From positions 23,422,038 to 23,486,037 of the forward strand of contig NC_088879.1 in assembly GCF_032884065.1 (NCBI RefSeq): DNA of 64,000 nt, written 5' to 3'. This DNA comes from Artemia franciscana (lineage: Eukaryota > Arthropoda > Branchiopoda > Anostraca > Artemiidae). The translations under genes and the position numbers were made by a program. Positions 36,640 through 48,385 of this stretch are shown here, piece after piece. Under the pieces are notes generated by a model. The model was not told where the DNA came from. It saw nothing but the letters and a program-made list of their open reading frames with translations, and searched no databases. Position 1 is the stretch's first letter. The number at the start of each line of letters is the position of its first letter.

Positions 36640-37480
36640 AAAGACGGTAAATTGCGTAAAGAGCAAAAAATAGGCAATTGCAAAAATATTTGTATATATT
36701 TAACAAGGGATTACAACAATTCAAAAAGCTTAAAAAAGAAAACCAAAAGTTTTAAGCTTAGTAGAAATTGTTGTTAGAAAACATCATTACCGAATATCTT
36801 CTCTTATAAGTATAAGCAATGTCTTTTCAAGACATGAAAAAAGTTTTTAAAAATTTTAAGCTCAGTTCCGAATCGCTAGAGTCATTGTGTAAACTCCAAA
36901 ATATTTACAACGCTGGAGCAATAATTTTAATGTTTTAATTCAAACTAGAAAAATACCTGAAAATTTTAAAATTAGTTTTTTTTTATAAAATCAACTCTCT
37001 ATGTGATTAAGCTAACAGGTCTGAACGCCACCAGTCATATAATGTCACTAGGACGGCCCAAAAAACGAAAATTTATAGTTATTACAGATCAGGATTCTCT
37101 ATTTTGACAAGGGATTACAACAATTCGAAAATCTTAAAGAAGACAAACTTAGTAAGTCCTTGTTAGAAATCGGACTAGCTTCAGTAATCAAATATCTTTG
37201 AGAAGACGCAGTTCAAAAGACATTAAACTGCGTAAAGAGAAAACAACCGTTGATTGCAAATTTATATTTTAACAAGGGATTACAACAATTCAAAAGCTGT
37301 AAAAAGAACACCTTTTTGAACGCAACCAGTTATATAATGTCAGTAGGAGAGCCCAAAAATGGGCCCTCCTACTGACTTTAGAATGAAAAGACATTAAATT
37401 GCGTAAAGAACACACTGGTAATTGCAAAATATTTGCATATATTTTAACTAAGGATTATGAAAATTCAAAAACCTTCAAAA
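36640..37480 (+). repeat. Diverged tandem repeats with a hairpin
   Basis: Three or four loose copies of AAAAGACATTAAATTGCGTA-like, AAAATATTTGCATATATTTT-like and AACAAGGGATTACAACAATT wording (36,640-36,740; 37,090-37,140; 37,215-37,300; 37,385-37,470). One copy ends in a hairpin (37,339-37,376). Confidence 0.6.
37339..37376. repeat. Hairpin, 16-bp stem, 6-base loop
   Basis: GTCAGTAGGAGAGCCC, loop AAAAAT, GGGCCCTCCTACTGAC: 15 of 16 positions pair. A single-armed relative (GTCACTAGGACGGCCC) is at 37,045-37,060. Confidence 0.85.
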
Positions 37481-38155
37481 GAAAATAGCGAAAACAGATA
37501 ATTGGGAATGTCGTAAAATAGCCTGAAACCGTTTGAAAAAGGTATTGGATCGAAATGAAAACTGGCCATTAGAATCACCATATTTGAAAACCCTGAATAG
37601 AAGAATTATACTCATTTGTTATTATGAAATAGCGTTACATGAGAAATATTTCTTACTAAAAAGTGCCTTTAAAAACCTGTCTTTTAAATTTTATTTTCCA
37701 TGGGCCGTAGTTGCTAGGTATAATATACTGCTGCAACCATGATTAAAAAAAAAGTTTCGGTAATTTTAATGCAAATGCTACCTGGCATCTTTTTCCGTTC
37801 CATAGACTGACAAGAAGCCGAATTATTTACCTATATTTAATTTTTAATTTTGTTTCATTTATATTTTCTTTTTCTTTCATGTCATAATTTATTTTAATAT
37901 TTCTGAAAAGATTTTCTCAGAAATGTTTTCATGCATTTTTTTTTACAGCCAAATCATTTCAAAATTGAATTTATATCTTTAAAATAAAAATTACAGAAAA
38001 TTTCTGTAGAAGATGGACTGATTTCGTAAAATACCTAATATATATTGTTTTTTCCTCTTCTTCAAAATTGAAGAGGTCTGAACTGAAAACTTTAATTTTC
38101 TGAACTGAAAAGATTGAAAATATGAGTTTTATTCTAATTTTTCTTTTTGTTACAG

Positions 38156-38254
38156 TTTTTCAATAAGCTTCGTGTTCCTGGTATTTTACTCCCTGAAGAT
38201 CTCTGCAGGACCATTTCAGGGGTAGATGTTGAAGAAGCAGAAATGTTATTAAAG
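38156..38254 (+). CDS. Candidate host-gene internal exon (99 bp, phase 0)
   Basis: The acceptor TTTTTCTTTTTGTTACAG and the donor GTAAGG flank a 99-base segment that is open in one frame for 33 codons. It begins FFNKLRVPGILLPEDL and ends EEAEMLLK. Both ends are in phase 0. The composition (Leu, Glu, Asp, Pro, single Cys) looks like ordinary soluble protein rather than translated AT-rich noise, and the segment is not part of any repeat seen in the window. The protein family was not recognised. Its next exon is probably at 54,412, which also starts in phase 0. A minus-strand open frame across this region is a shadow. Confidence 0.6.
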
Positions 38255-40230
38255 GTAAGGTCATATTTTGTTTGATGTGTCAAATAGTCCAAACATTCAT
38301 ACCACTGCCATATGTTGTCAACGAAATCAGGATTTCCACCGTGTACAGCTAAGTACTCAGATATCAATCCCTTCGGTTCTTACCAAATAGCCCAGAGGTG
38401 GACCTGATTTTCTTTAACCTTCTTACACATTGGACACATAGAAAAACCTTCACTAGAACCAATCCTTCTCCTATATTTTCCTATGTCCTCTGTCGGGAGA
38501 GAGCTAGCACGCAGTGCCATAAACTATCTTAAATCTTTTTCGTACACCCTGATTTGATTAACACTACTATAAAGCTACAAGGATATTCAATATCACGGAT
38601 ATTTTACAAATGTTAATCGCTTAAAACTGTTTTCACCCCCGTAGCTATTCCTTTATCTTAGGTCTCATTTCTTTCTCCTTATTCTAGAGCTCATTAGATC
38701 TTAACTGTTTAAGATTCTTTTTACCTCGGCTACCCGAGGCCCATTCAGAGTGGACCCGATAGATTGGTTTTATAGGATGGGTTTTAGGATCCCTAGATTA
38801 TTGGAAGATATTTTATAGGGCATGTTATTTTTCTTACTATACCAAAACAAGTCTTTCCATCTATACAGGCTGTTGACCTTCAAAAGTAGGGTAGAAAAAC
38901 GCGCCTTTAATGCTAAGGAGGATTAATCTAAGAATTATTTTTTGTATCTAATGATAATCTTGCGCAAAGACTGGCCTACCAAATTAGCTGTAAGAACAAC
39001 AAAATTTTGACTTAGTCTTAGCAGATAAACTCCATTTAATTGTGTTTTGTATTTATGTTTTATTGTTTTGTTTGTATTACAATGTGTAACATGTGTCTGT
39101 ATTGTTTTGTGTTATGAATTCAACTTCAAAAAATTGACATTATTTTGAAATTGAATTGTTCGTCATCGAAATTTGTCTATTGTTAACCTTTGTAGAATCA
39201 CATTTCCTTTAAAGTAGATAGGGGAGACCTGGCAAGATTGAGGTATAAACTATTTCAATGCCTCAAGGTCAATGTACTCTGTCCACTAATTCAAGTGTTC
39301 TATTTTTAATCTTCATTTGATAAGCAAACTATAGGTATAAAGAGGTATATCAAGGAAGAGAGGTATATCTACTTCCCATCTAGGACTGAAAATTAAATTG
39401 AGCTAGGCCCAATTTATATCGAAGTTATGATTTTTCTTCTTTTTTTTTTAGAGAGATAGCTCAGTAGTCACATATGTGCCTTCATCTATGACTTCCCCAG
39501 TTAAGAACGTGGAAAGACGTAAAAGTTGACGTCAATCAAGTATTCACAGTGTAAGGCGCTCTACTAGGATTAGTTTGTTGCCTGGTATGAAGGAACGTCT
39601 CTCCCCTATCCAGACCACTGAAGGAGAGGTTTTAATTGACTTTTGAATCGTAAAAATTATTTTTAACACTGTATATCTGAGAAATCTGTCTTTGTGATTT
39701 TATAAGGATTTGTGACTGTTTCTTTTTTTGCGTGTTCGATTGTTACTTTTACTTATGTAACTTATGTACAGTTATTGCAAAGGAATAGGATTTAAATATA
39801 TCATCGTATTTGAGGTTAATTTGAGGACTTAACTAAGGGGCGGTAAACATAAATGATTTTTTCAGGATGAAAGCTAACATCCGCGTCCCTCTTATACTTC
39901 TTCTTTTTACAATTAAATGTATAACGCGAATTTCTGGATGAAAAACTTTCTTATGTAGAAAAGTACATTCAGTTTTTTTTACACCTAAAACTTCGTAAAA
40001 TAATTAAGCAAAAAATATCGTCTTTAAAAAAATTATACTTCATTTTATAGCTTAGTATTCAAACATGTACGAGAAAATCCCTAAAAGCAATTAAATTCTA
40101 TCTTGTTCTTTTTTTTCACCTGTATGCGTACGTTTTATAGACAAGTAAGCTGAAATTTACGCCTAGTATGAAGTTGGCTGAGGAAAAAAGTCCTAATTTC
40201 TTGGCTCAAAAACTGAAATATAAAACTTGT
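38255..40230. other. Intron 1 (first part), no feature recognised
   Basis: AT-rich with no repeat family from elsewhere in the window. A weak tRNA A-box-like TAGCTCAGTAGT lies at 39,461, but there is no matching B box or foldable tRNA. Confidence 0.4.
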
Positions 40231-40440
40231 TGGGTTACTCTGATTCTTAAACGAAAAACGGGTTAAACTTTTAATAAGAAAGAGAGTTTTACAAGAAAAA
40301 AAAAACGCCTTTTGTGCAATGTTAAATATTCCAACGTGCATCAATTATGTGAAGGAAACTTTTTTCTTCTTTTCTAGCAAAGTTCAGTGTCCTATTATAA
40401 GTTTAATCCGCTTTCAAACCTTTCATTTTGTCTCAATTAT
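40231..40440 (+). repeat. Duplicated segment A, copy 1
   Basis: From GGGTTACTCTGATTCTTAAA to CTTTCATTTTGTCT, nearly identical to 41,620-41,830. The second copy has an 18-base insertion after TTTTGTGCAATG. Confidence 0.9.
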
Positions 40441-40984
40441 AAATAAAAAGGCATTAAAATATTATTTACCTATTCAAAATGCCACAATAATAATTGTCAT
40501 ACTTTTCAATCTCGCCCGAGGCGTACACATTCCGTAAAAACTGTAGTTTTTAGACACTTGTGCTTTCTAAAAAGAAAATAAATTGTCATTCAGGGGATTT
40601 TACTGTCTTTTACAGCTCGAGAGACTGTTGTACCATTTTGTCTTGACTTACCATTATAAGTAAGATGAGCCTTGATGATTGTAAATTCTTCATTCCATTT
40701 TACCGAAAAATTTTAAGTTATTGAGGGAGTTTTAAAGGATAGTTGTAAATGTGTATTGTGTAAAAAACGGGGGAAATTCTTTCTTAATTCCGTGTGTAAG
40801 CATAAAATTGCACAAAAGGTTTTTTCAAAAGTTTTAATTGAGAGGAAGTGAAAGGTTGGCTGATATTCCGATAAAGTTTGTTCAGTTTAATTGGAGTGTA
40901 TTTTAAACCTTTTATGTTCGTTTTACTATGGAATTTTAGACATGTGTGCCAAAATAAATTTTACGTATTGTTCCGATTTGTTTT

Positions 40985-41620
40985 CTCTTGCTCTTAATCA
41001 GTTTTTAAGGCATGGTCAAGGTTATAAAGAACAGGTAAACCAGGGCCGCACCCAGGGGGGTTTGGAGGTTTGAAACCCCTCTCCGCGCAATTAGACCGAC
41101 TCAAATTTTTTTTTTTAAATGAATATAAAAAAATGCGTTTTTAAGTTAGTTGTGGACCCCCCCCCCCCAAAAAAAAAAATCAAAACTGAGGACTATACGG
41201 CTTTGAGGTACATCCCTAAGAGGGCCTTTCTTCCTCCCATATTTCAAGTCCTCTATTATTTTTTACACATAATTCATAAATTTTTATTTTATTTGTTTTT
41301 TTTTATTCAGTTATTTTCTAGCGATTCTATTCCAATAAACATAAGCTCTTTCTCAGCCTGCCAATTTGGCTAACAAATAAGTTTTCAAATCGGGCTCGTC
41401 ATCAGATCGTACTGATGATGATATATATGTGATAAAAATATCTGCACTTTTGTACCTGTTTATTCACTGTCTAAATAAATAGATCCATCCCTATTTGAAA
41501 ATTTATTTGTTCGTCATAGAACGGCAGTGTGGTCTGAGAAAAAGCATCGCGAATAACATTTTTTTAGAAATACCATCTTAAGGTGTTACGTTGAAAGTAT
41601 ATTAATTTGGCTAAATTACT
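40985..41620 (+). repeat. 635-bp direct repeat D, copy 1
   Basis: Runs from CTCTTGCTCTTAATCAG to TTAATTTGGCTAAATTA and is about 95% identical by eye to 50,743-51,378. It contains GGCCGCACCCAGGGGGGTTT, a C run joined to an A run (GTGGACCCCCCC...AAAAA), and CATCAGATCGTACTGATGAT. Not coding; frames inside (41,119-41,373) are interrupted in the second copy. Confidence 0.9.
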
Positions 41621-41830
41621 CTGATTCTTAAACGAAAAACGGGTTAAACTTTTAATAAGAAAGTGAGTTTTACAAGAAAAAAAAACGCCTTTTGTGCAAT
41701 GATGAATGAAAGGTCGTTAAATATTCCAACGTGCATCAATTATGTGGAGGAAACTTTTTTCTTCTTTTCTAGTAAAGTTCAGTGTCCTATTAAAAGTTTA
41801 ATCCGCTTTTCAAACCTTTCATTTTGTCTT
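41620..41830 (+). repeat. Duplicated segment A, copy 2
   Basis: Partner of 40,231-40,440. The tandem copies flank direct repeat D copy 1, as if D had inserted within or beside a duplicated block. Confidence 0.9.
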
Positions 41831-42030
41831 GCCCACTTCATAGGGATGTCGTAAGGTTTTTTAGAAAATCGTGCCTTACACAAGGCAGAAAAATCTATCT
41901 TTCACAAATTTATAACAAACTAATTTCTAAGCACACCAAGAAGCAGAACTTTAGAGCACACAGAAATCACAAAGGAAGTGTTGTGCTCTAGGTAATTATC
42001 AGATGTCTGGTTGTGGTTAAGATATAAAGA

Positions 42031-42494
42031 AACAAGAGCTCATATGGCACTTGTGACGAGGCGAGAAGAGCTAAGAGCCAAGAGATCATATGCTATGAGC
42101 TCTAACAAAATTCTATGAATCAATAGATTGATTTAAAAAGGAAATTAAGAGGCTTAATACCGGTCAAGTTTTAAACTAACTGCTCTGAGTCGCCAAGTCC
42201 TTCTAAATATCAAAACTCATTAAGATCCGATCACCCACTCGTAAGTTATAAATACCTAATTTTTTCTAATTTTTCCTCTCCCTTTTGCCTGCAGATGGTC
42301 GAATCTGGGAACGCCTACCAATTTTCATCGCCCTAGCACGTCCAAAAGCACCGAACTCACCAAATCACTGAACCCCTCCCCCAAAGAGAGTGAAGTACGA
42401 TTCTGTCAATCACGTATCAAGGGCATTTGTTTATTCTATCCACCAAGCTTCATCTCGATTCCTCCACTCCAATTGTTTTTCCAAGATTTCCCCC
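42031..42494 (+). repeat. RB left-end fragment in inverted-repeat arm
   Basis: Begins AACAAGAGCTCATATGGCAC and ends CCAAGATTTCCCCCAGATAC where unrelated sequence starts. It contains the head region only. Confidence 0.9.
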
Positions 42495-42652
42495 AGATAC
42501 ATTACAATTTTATATTGTAATGTATACTGTAAATACTTAGTTCAGTAAAAAAAAAAAAAAAAGCAAGCAAGTTCTATGGACCTATGAAGATAGAGCGGTA
42601 GCAGGCCTTAAAAAATTTTGTCAAAGATTGAGCAAAGCACTAGGTATCAGTC

Positions 42653-42836
42653 AAGGGCCCTGTTGCTATATCAAGCATTGTTAACATTAAAGAGCTACAA
42701 AAAGAAAGTGGAACAAAACTTGAATTGGCTCTCACTACGTTTGTTACTAAAGAGAACCCGTCCATCAGCAATATGGACACCCCGCCAGAGATATTGAAAC
42801 AACATGCACGATTCGTAAGGTCTTCAACTTATGGCG
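42653..42836 (+). pseudogene. Short unidentified coding-like segment
   Basis: One frame is open and balanced in composition, including IKELQKESGTKLELALTT, then SISNMDTPPEILKQHARF, and is followed by GTAAGG, a good splice donor. Both inverted-repeat arms keep the frame, and the right arm differs by a 3-base insertion upstream that does not shift it. There is no start codon and no clear acceptor. It may be a captured gene fragment. Function not recognised. The opposite-strand open frame (62,935-63,117 in the other arm) is less protein-like. Confidence 0.3.
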
Positions 42837-43233
42837 TTCTTTACCCTAAAGCTAAAATTTTGTCCCAATTCCTTAAGAATGAGCTCTGAATCACAAAGGT
42901 CGTCGAATAAATAGTTGAAATTACTAAAAATACTTTAGCGTAAAGATTGAGGTATAACGAGGAGGTAAACCCCTCATATGCGTAATAATTTTTGTTCGTT
43001 TTAAGTTTTAATGCTGCTCCTTACTTTCAGTAGAAAAAAACTTTACATATTTATTTTTTCATTGTTTTTTTCAAATAATGCTAGAAATTCCTGCGCCCCT
43101 TCATCGACACTTTTCACAACACTTTTTTTTTGATTCTACCAATTAATACAATACTTAGATAAGACATTCAGCTTTTTACATATGCTGTATTTACTTCGAT
43201 AGTTCCGTCTTTATTTCCTTCAAATTTGAACCA
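42837..43233 (+). repeat. R2 internal fragment with shared flank
   Basis: TTGTCCCAATTCCTTAAGAA to CTCCTTACTTTCAGTAGAAA is R2 internal sequence. The following ~140 bp (GATTCTACCAATTAATACAA, GATAGTTCCGTCTTTATTT) is the reverse complement of 56,375-56,500, so R2 fragment and flank were duplicated together. Confidence 0.8.
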
Positions 43234-44120
43234 TAACTTATAATGCCATCTTTATTAATTCCCGTGTTAAAACTCCTTTGAACAAAATTCAGCATCGGGG
43301 AAACTATTAGTTTATGTTGATTGTCCGTTTCTCGCATAGCTCATCGGTTATTATTGGCTGCATGGCATCATATCTATTTCTTCTTTATATAAGTGTTTGG
43401 AGAACTAGGTTAGCTAGTCTTCAAGAGTAGAAAAGCTTCCACCCCTTGGATATAAGTTTGGTGGCACGTCTTTCAAAACTGTTGTATGCTTTTTTTAATA
43501 TAGGGAGGATCACACGGAAGGCTTATACTTAACTAGCCACAGATGGGTGCTGAAATTTAGTTCACTGTGAATAAAAAATCTCACTCGTTATTTACAAAGA
43601 GGATTGGATGGCTTCAAAGAAAATAGAATTGACAAGGATTCATTTTGCTGATATGAATGAATTGACAATTCTTTATATTTAAGTCAAGAAGCCACGCCTT
43701 ATTTAATCTACCAACTAAAGGCAAGCCGATACATCAATTAAGACAGGGCTTAAGTGTGACATTTACGATACTCAGGGAACATATTCATAGACAGAAAACG
43801 TTGCAACGCTGGTCGGATATTCCCTCTATCACCATCATCAAGCTCCTCCGACATTTTGTCTGCACTTAGGCTGCCATTCCAGCCAGCCCTTAAATATATA
43901 CCATGCATTGCGTACTTAATCCAAATTCATTGTTTTCGATCCAGTAAAATAGAAGGCTTTTAACATTTATGACATTTTGTTTCAAGTGCTTGATATATCC
44001 TTGAAAATAATAAATTTCTCTTCAGTTTTTTGGTCCCTAAATGGGTCAAATTATTGACATCAAACTTTCAAACTCATTGGTTATTACAGATTCATTTTTA
44101 AGGTGTAATAAGCATTAAGG
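43234..44120. other. Intron 1, no feature recognised
   Basis: AT-rich sequence without repeats or coding segments that I can support. Confidence 0.4.
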
Positions 44121-44177
44121 TTAAATTCTAGTTTAGTTATCTCTTGCTATCTTGGAAAGGGGTTAGGTTGGGAAGGT

Positions 44178-44802
44178 AAACTTCTAGTTAATTGACTTCT
44201 TGCTATCTCAGAAAGGGTTTAGGTTAAGAAAATGAAACTTTCAGGGATGAATCTACCAATTAAAGTATATCCTTGGAAGTTATTTTGAAGCAATTACCTC
44301 CACTCCCCTCTCTAGAGGGCCCTGACCTTTGACGACCTTTTAAAATATGTGTGTTATAAAATTGAAACCCTGCAAAATAGATCTTCTGCTTAATTGAAGT
44401 ACAACAAAATTATTTTTAGCTTCATGACTTTGCTCAATTCTTTTTTATAAGGATTAAAGATATGCAATTAAATTTCCTAAATTTTGAAAAAAAAACCATT
44501 GATATGGCTCAGAATTCTACTCAAATAGCAGAATTGCATTTTTAGAACTAAAGGCAGAGAAAAAGCAACTAGTAACTGAAAATTAAGGTAAAATGTTGTT
44601 TTGTCAAAATTTCAATTGGTAGGCCTATAGACCAGTCATGTTGGCAAATTTCAGGGCCCTCTAGAGGGAGAAAGAGTTGAGGTGGGTACTTTAAAATACC
44701 TTCCCAGGACATAATGTAGCCTGCAGACCTATCCCTGAAAGTTTTATTTTCCTAACCTAAACCCTTTCCAAGATAGCAAGAAGTCAATTAACTAAAGTTT
44801 TA
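44178..44802. mobile_element. MITE with ~155-bp terminal inverted repeats
   Basis: The left arm (44,178-44,340) reads GTTAATTGACTTCTTGCTAT, AAGGGTTTAGGTTAAGAAAA, CTTTCAGGGATGAATCT, then CTCTAGAGGGCCCTGACCTT. The right arm (44,645-44,800) is its reverse complement with scattered changes: AAATTTCAGGGCCCTCTAGA, then ATCCCTGAAAGTTTTATTTT, AACCTAAACCCTTTCC and AAGAAGTCAATTAAC. The ~300-bp centre is noncoding. A partial repeat of the outer left arm (44,126-44,177) precedes it. Confidence 0.8.
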
Positions 44803-45300
44803 CCAAATTAAACTTTCAGGGATGGGTTTACAGGCCAAATTTTGTCCCCTGAAAGTATTTTGAACTACCTAACTGCTCCCTTTTTTCTCTAGAGGGTCCT
44901 AACCTTTGATGACCTTTAAAAATATATGTGTTATAAAAGTGAAACCTTGCAAAATAGATCTTCTGCTTGAATGAAGTACAACAAAATTGTTTTCAGCTTC
45001 ACATTGCTCAATCCCATTTATAAGGTTTTAAAGATATGCTAATACATTTCCTAAATTTTGAAAAAAATATTGATATGGCTCAGAATTCTATGGAAATAAC
45101 AGAAATTGCATTTTCAGAACTAAAGGCAGAGAAAAAGAAACTGGTAGTTGAAAATTTAGGTAAAAAAGTGTTTTGTCAAAATTTCAATATGCATTGACCC
45201 ATCATTTAGGCAAATTTCAGGACACTCTAGAGGGGAAGGAGTAGATGTGGGTACTTTAAAATACCTTCCTGGGATATACTTTAGCATGTAGACCCATACT
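44803..45300. mobile_element. Second copy of the same MITE, right end truncated
   Basis: Starts with AAACTTTCAGGGATGGGTTT and carries the same centre (CTTGCAAAATAGATCTTCTG, GATATGGCTCAGAATTCTA). It ends in GGACACTCTAGAGGGGAAGG and a right arm cut short near CATGTAGACCCATAC. It directly abuts the first copy. Confidence 0.8.
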
Positions 45301-46400
45301 GTAGATCAATACAGCAGAGGACCCAATAAATTATATTTAAATATTTTTGAGTAATTAGTATTTACTTTTCCTAGTTGGTACTGCAAACCATATTATTGGA
45401 ATGAATATAAATATGTTATAGCCCAGTTCTAAAGATGGTTTTTGGTCGCATCCTACTTCCTCTTGTTTTGCCTTATGCTGCTTCTACAGAATTGCATATC
45501 ATGTATCAGGGTAAGAGTCAATAAATATTTTGTCTTTTAGAGACAGGTCTCAATGTCTTGCATCCTTTGTATTAATATGAATAGGATAATCATTTCTCAG
45601 TCTTCCCTTTTTGTGAGGAAAATGGTTTGTGTTAGTGTTAAAATGTTTGCTGAAGAAGAGACTTGCAGTATAACTTATGAAAATCGTTTTCAAAAATGAA
45701 AAAAAATGTATGATACTATTAGGCCTAAAAGGGAATAGAAATAAACTACTTTATGTTATATATTACAAGTAAAATATTGTTTTACAAATCAGAGGTGTAT
45801 TACTTATTATTAAAAGATGCATTATAATAAGTCAACCTTAATATCAACATGACCAGTTCTTTTTAATATTGCTTCTCAGATTATACCTCTCTAGGGTTGA
45901 AATTTGTTCCATCACCTAGTTAATAGGTAAATTAAATGTGTAATCTGTTTAATTTAATTTGCTGGCAAGAGGGGGTGAGGAACAGAAAGAAAATTTATTT
46001 TTAGCTTTAGCCAATCTATATTAATCCATTGTCTTCCCCTACCTTAACAGTTTTAGCAAGTGAGCTGTGGAAGTACTAGTCACTGTCTTGGATTTTTTTT
46101 TTTACATCTTTAAATTTCCTTGGCATAAAGTAAAGGTTTGATTATAAGTTGCTTCTGGCTGCCACAGCTATTATAATTTAACCTTACGTGAAGATTTATA
46201 AACAAAATTTATTTCCATCTCTTTCAAAGATGCTGTCCATGCTATTGTTTCTATTTCATTAATTGAGCAATAATTTTGTACATGAAATTTTTTATAATTT
46301 TCATTTCTAAGAATTAGCTAAAATATTTTTATGAAATATTAGATATGTTTGTGCATCTGATACAGTGTTTTTTCTATGCATGACTGTATTTTGTTTTCCT
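45301..46400. other. Intron 1, no feature recognised
   Basis: AT-rich DNA without a supported exon, RNA gene or repeat. Confidence 0.4.
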
Positions 46401-46780
46401 GAAAACTGGCATTTCTTGTTTAAATGCTCCTGTCTGTGGAGGAACACTAGGGCTATTCTGGTCCCCCTGGCCCTGGGGAACTGTCTTAACCGAGAAGTTT
46501 AACTTTTCTGATGTGCAAAGTAGTTTTAACAAAATGATTATCTCAAAATGTTTGTCAGATGGGTTTTTGAAAAAAGGGCACAAGGAGGGTAGATCTGATA
46601 TATTTGGGGAAAAACAGCATGGTTAGGATGGCTAGTTGCCCTCCAATCACTTTTGACTCTTACTAGTGGCACTAGAACTCAATTTTCAATCAAATGAGCC
46701 CCCGTGAATTTTATATAACAATCCCTTCCATACTAAGTACCTCTGGTAGAAAAAATTGCAACCATATGACCTTTACCATA
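46400..46780 (+). repeat. Single G-tract unit
   Basis: Contains CCCTGGGGAACTGTCTTAAC, TTATCTCAAAATGTTTGTCA, TTGCCCTCCAATCACTTTTG and TCAATCAAATGAGCC. This is one solitary diverged unit of the array type found at 6.2-7.8 kb. Confidence 0.75.
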
Positions 46781-47447
46781 GGCAATGCTATAGCACTACC
46801 TCTCAAATACTCCTCCCAGTGGATTAGCATTGTTTATCTGGCAGACAAAGAATATGTCCAAGGTAATGGCATCCTCATTGCCTCACCACAGAGACAATTT
46901 TTTTGTTATGTACAAGTACAGATCTTGTCATTGCTGACATGATCTTGCCAGATGATCCAGCAAAGACAGTGATTTTCAAACAGGGTTTCTCCTGTTCTAC
47001 AATTAGCTTTTTGCATTCTATTGATCAACTGAGAACAGAAAAAAAATTTTGCTCAGTAACAGTTGGGGCTTCAAGTTCTGTGAGTATACTGTTGATTTTC
47101 AGATTGGTTAAAATCTGTAATACTGCTTTGGCTATTCTGATGCATAGTTTTTTTTTTTTGTCACAATGGGAAGCTACTGTACTGCCTAATTACTCATAGT
47201 TTGTCATGTTTGTGCCTTTATCTCTTAGTTGGATTCCCATGGGTGAATTTCCTTATTTACATAGTGTTAGACTTTGGAATCTAAATAAAAATTATATCTA
47301 TATATATAAAAATAAATTGTCTGTCTGTCAGGTGACGTCATGTTTCTGTGTCGACTGACGTCATGAAGGTAGTTGTCGTCATTTTTGCTATGACGGTGAT
47401 GTCATTAAAGATATTTAAGACATATATGTTCACGTAGAAATCTATTA

Positions 47448-47798
47448 ATGTTTAAGTTTAAAATGACTGATGAACTTACAATGGCAAAAGCTGATGAAGA
47501 TGCTCAAAGAGTCTATGCCAAAAAACTTACTGCTGATAGAGAAAGTCAGAAAAGAAAGCATGCCGAGGAATCAAAAGAACAGCAAGGAAGCAGGCTTGAG
47601 GCTAAAGAACGCAAAACCGCGCAGCTAGATAAATATCCACCTGGACAGCGAGAGTCAAAACATATCAAAACTGAAAATGATAGAGATGATGATTGGGTTT
47701 GGGATTTTGACTTGGATAAGGTCATCAATGCCTACCAGATTTTAGTTAAAAAAACAAAGGTTCGGCGATATGTATTTCATAGTGAAGCTGAAAAATAA
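47448..47798 (+). CDS. Helitron-encoded basic N-terminal-type ORF, unit 1
   Basis: A 116-codon frame starting MFKFKMTDELTMAKADEDAQ. The middle is a highly charged stretch (RESQKRKHAEESKEQQGSRL, then EAKERKTAQLD) resembling the R/K/E/Q-rich repeats that precede the Rep domain of many arthropod Helitron proteins. The C-terminal part (DDDWVWDFDLDKVINAYQIL) is acidic, then basic (KKTKVRRYVFHSEAEK). No catalytic motif. A near-identical frame follows 938 bp downstream (48,386). Its preservation in both units means recent duplication rather than proven function. The antisense frame is a shadow. Confidence 0.5.
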   Translation: MFKFKMTDELTMAKADEDAQRVYAKKLTADRESQKRKHAEESKEQQGSRLEAKERKTAQLDKYPPGQRESKHIKTENDRDDDWVWDFDLDKVINAYQILVKKTKVRRYVFHSEAEK

Positions 47799-47865
47799 AG
47801 AAGAAAACTGAAAAAAGAAAAAATGTAAAAAACTAAAAAATACTAAAAAGAAAAAACACTCAAAG

Positions 47866-48012
47866 AGAAATTACAGACTGGGACACAAATGACGACCAGG
47901 ACAGAGGGAATATAAATAACGACCAGGACACTCAAAGAGAAATTACAGACTGGGATACCAGGACACAAATGACGACCAGGACACAGAGAATATAAATGAT
48001 GACCAGGACACA
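47866..48012 (+). repeat. Minisatellite inside Helitron unit 1
   Basis: Repeated GGGACACAAATGACGACC and GGAATATAAATGACGACCAG phrases in alternating order; also present at 48,805-48,960 and 50,282-50,430. Confidence 0.85.
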
Positions 48013-48148
48013 GGTATTTAAGAATATGGTTCAAAGACAAATTTTTAATTGTAAGAAGACTGTTGAAAGAGAAATTTCTAATTGTAAAATGACTGAAGAA
48101 CCTACAATGGCAACACCCGAGGAAGCTGCTCAAAACGAATGTATTCAA

Positions 48149-48229
48149 GCTGAAGTAGCTGAGTTGGTAAAGCGTTATGTTTCAGGTTCTAGGTCCAAGA
48201 GGCTCCAGGTTTGAACCTTGGCTTTAGCA
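48149..48229 (+). tRNA. tRNA-like segment in Helitron (pseudo)
   Basis: The ends GCTGAAG and CTTTAGC pair over 7 bp with one G-T wobble. TAGCTGAGTTGGTAAAGCG matches an A box and D arm; CCAGGTTTGAACCTTGG matches a T arm and B box. Total 81 bases with a discriminator A. The anticodon arm does not form a standard 5-bp stem, so no anticodon is assigned. Either a captured tRNA gene that decayed or the head of a tRNA-derived SINE. Confidence 0.5.
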
Positions 48230-48385
48230 TTCATACAAAAGAAGAAAAAAACTAAAAAAGGTAAAAACTACAAAAAAATGTTTCTGTGTTGACTGACGTC
48301 ATGAAGTTAGTTGTCATCATTTTTGCTCTGACGGTGACGTCATTAAAGATATTTAAGACATATATGTTCACGTAGAAATCTATTA

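Larger units (their letters stand above)
41816..42836 (+). repeat. Left arm of a ~1-kb inverted repeat
   Basis: Reverse complement of 62,883-64,000, which ends at the window edge. It includes unique-looking sequence (TTGTGCTCTAGGTAATTATC), an RB left fragment (42,031-42,494), the ATACATTACAA/TTGTAATGTAT hairpin (42,497-42,525), an A16 run, and a short open segment at 42,650-42,836. This arm lacks a ~9-base and a ~45-base piece of RB present in the other arm. At 42,837 it meets an R2 fragment, whereas the other arm continues into different DNA. Confidence 0.9.

Noticed and set aside
39455-39570. Possible SINE or tRNA with TAGCTCAGTAGT
   Set aside because: No B box at the right distance and no cloverleaf on either strand.
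47996-48214. 72-codon second Helitron frame as a gene
   Set aside because: Its C-terminal half is the translation of the tRNA-like segment; no domain.
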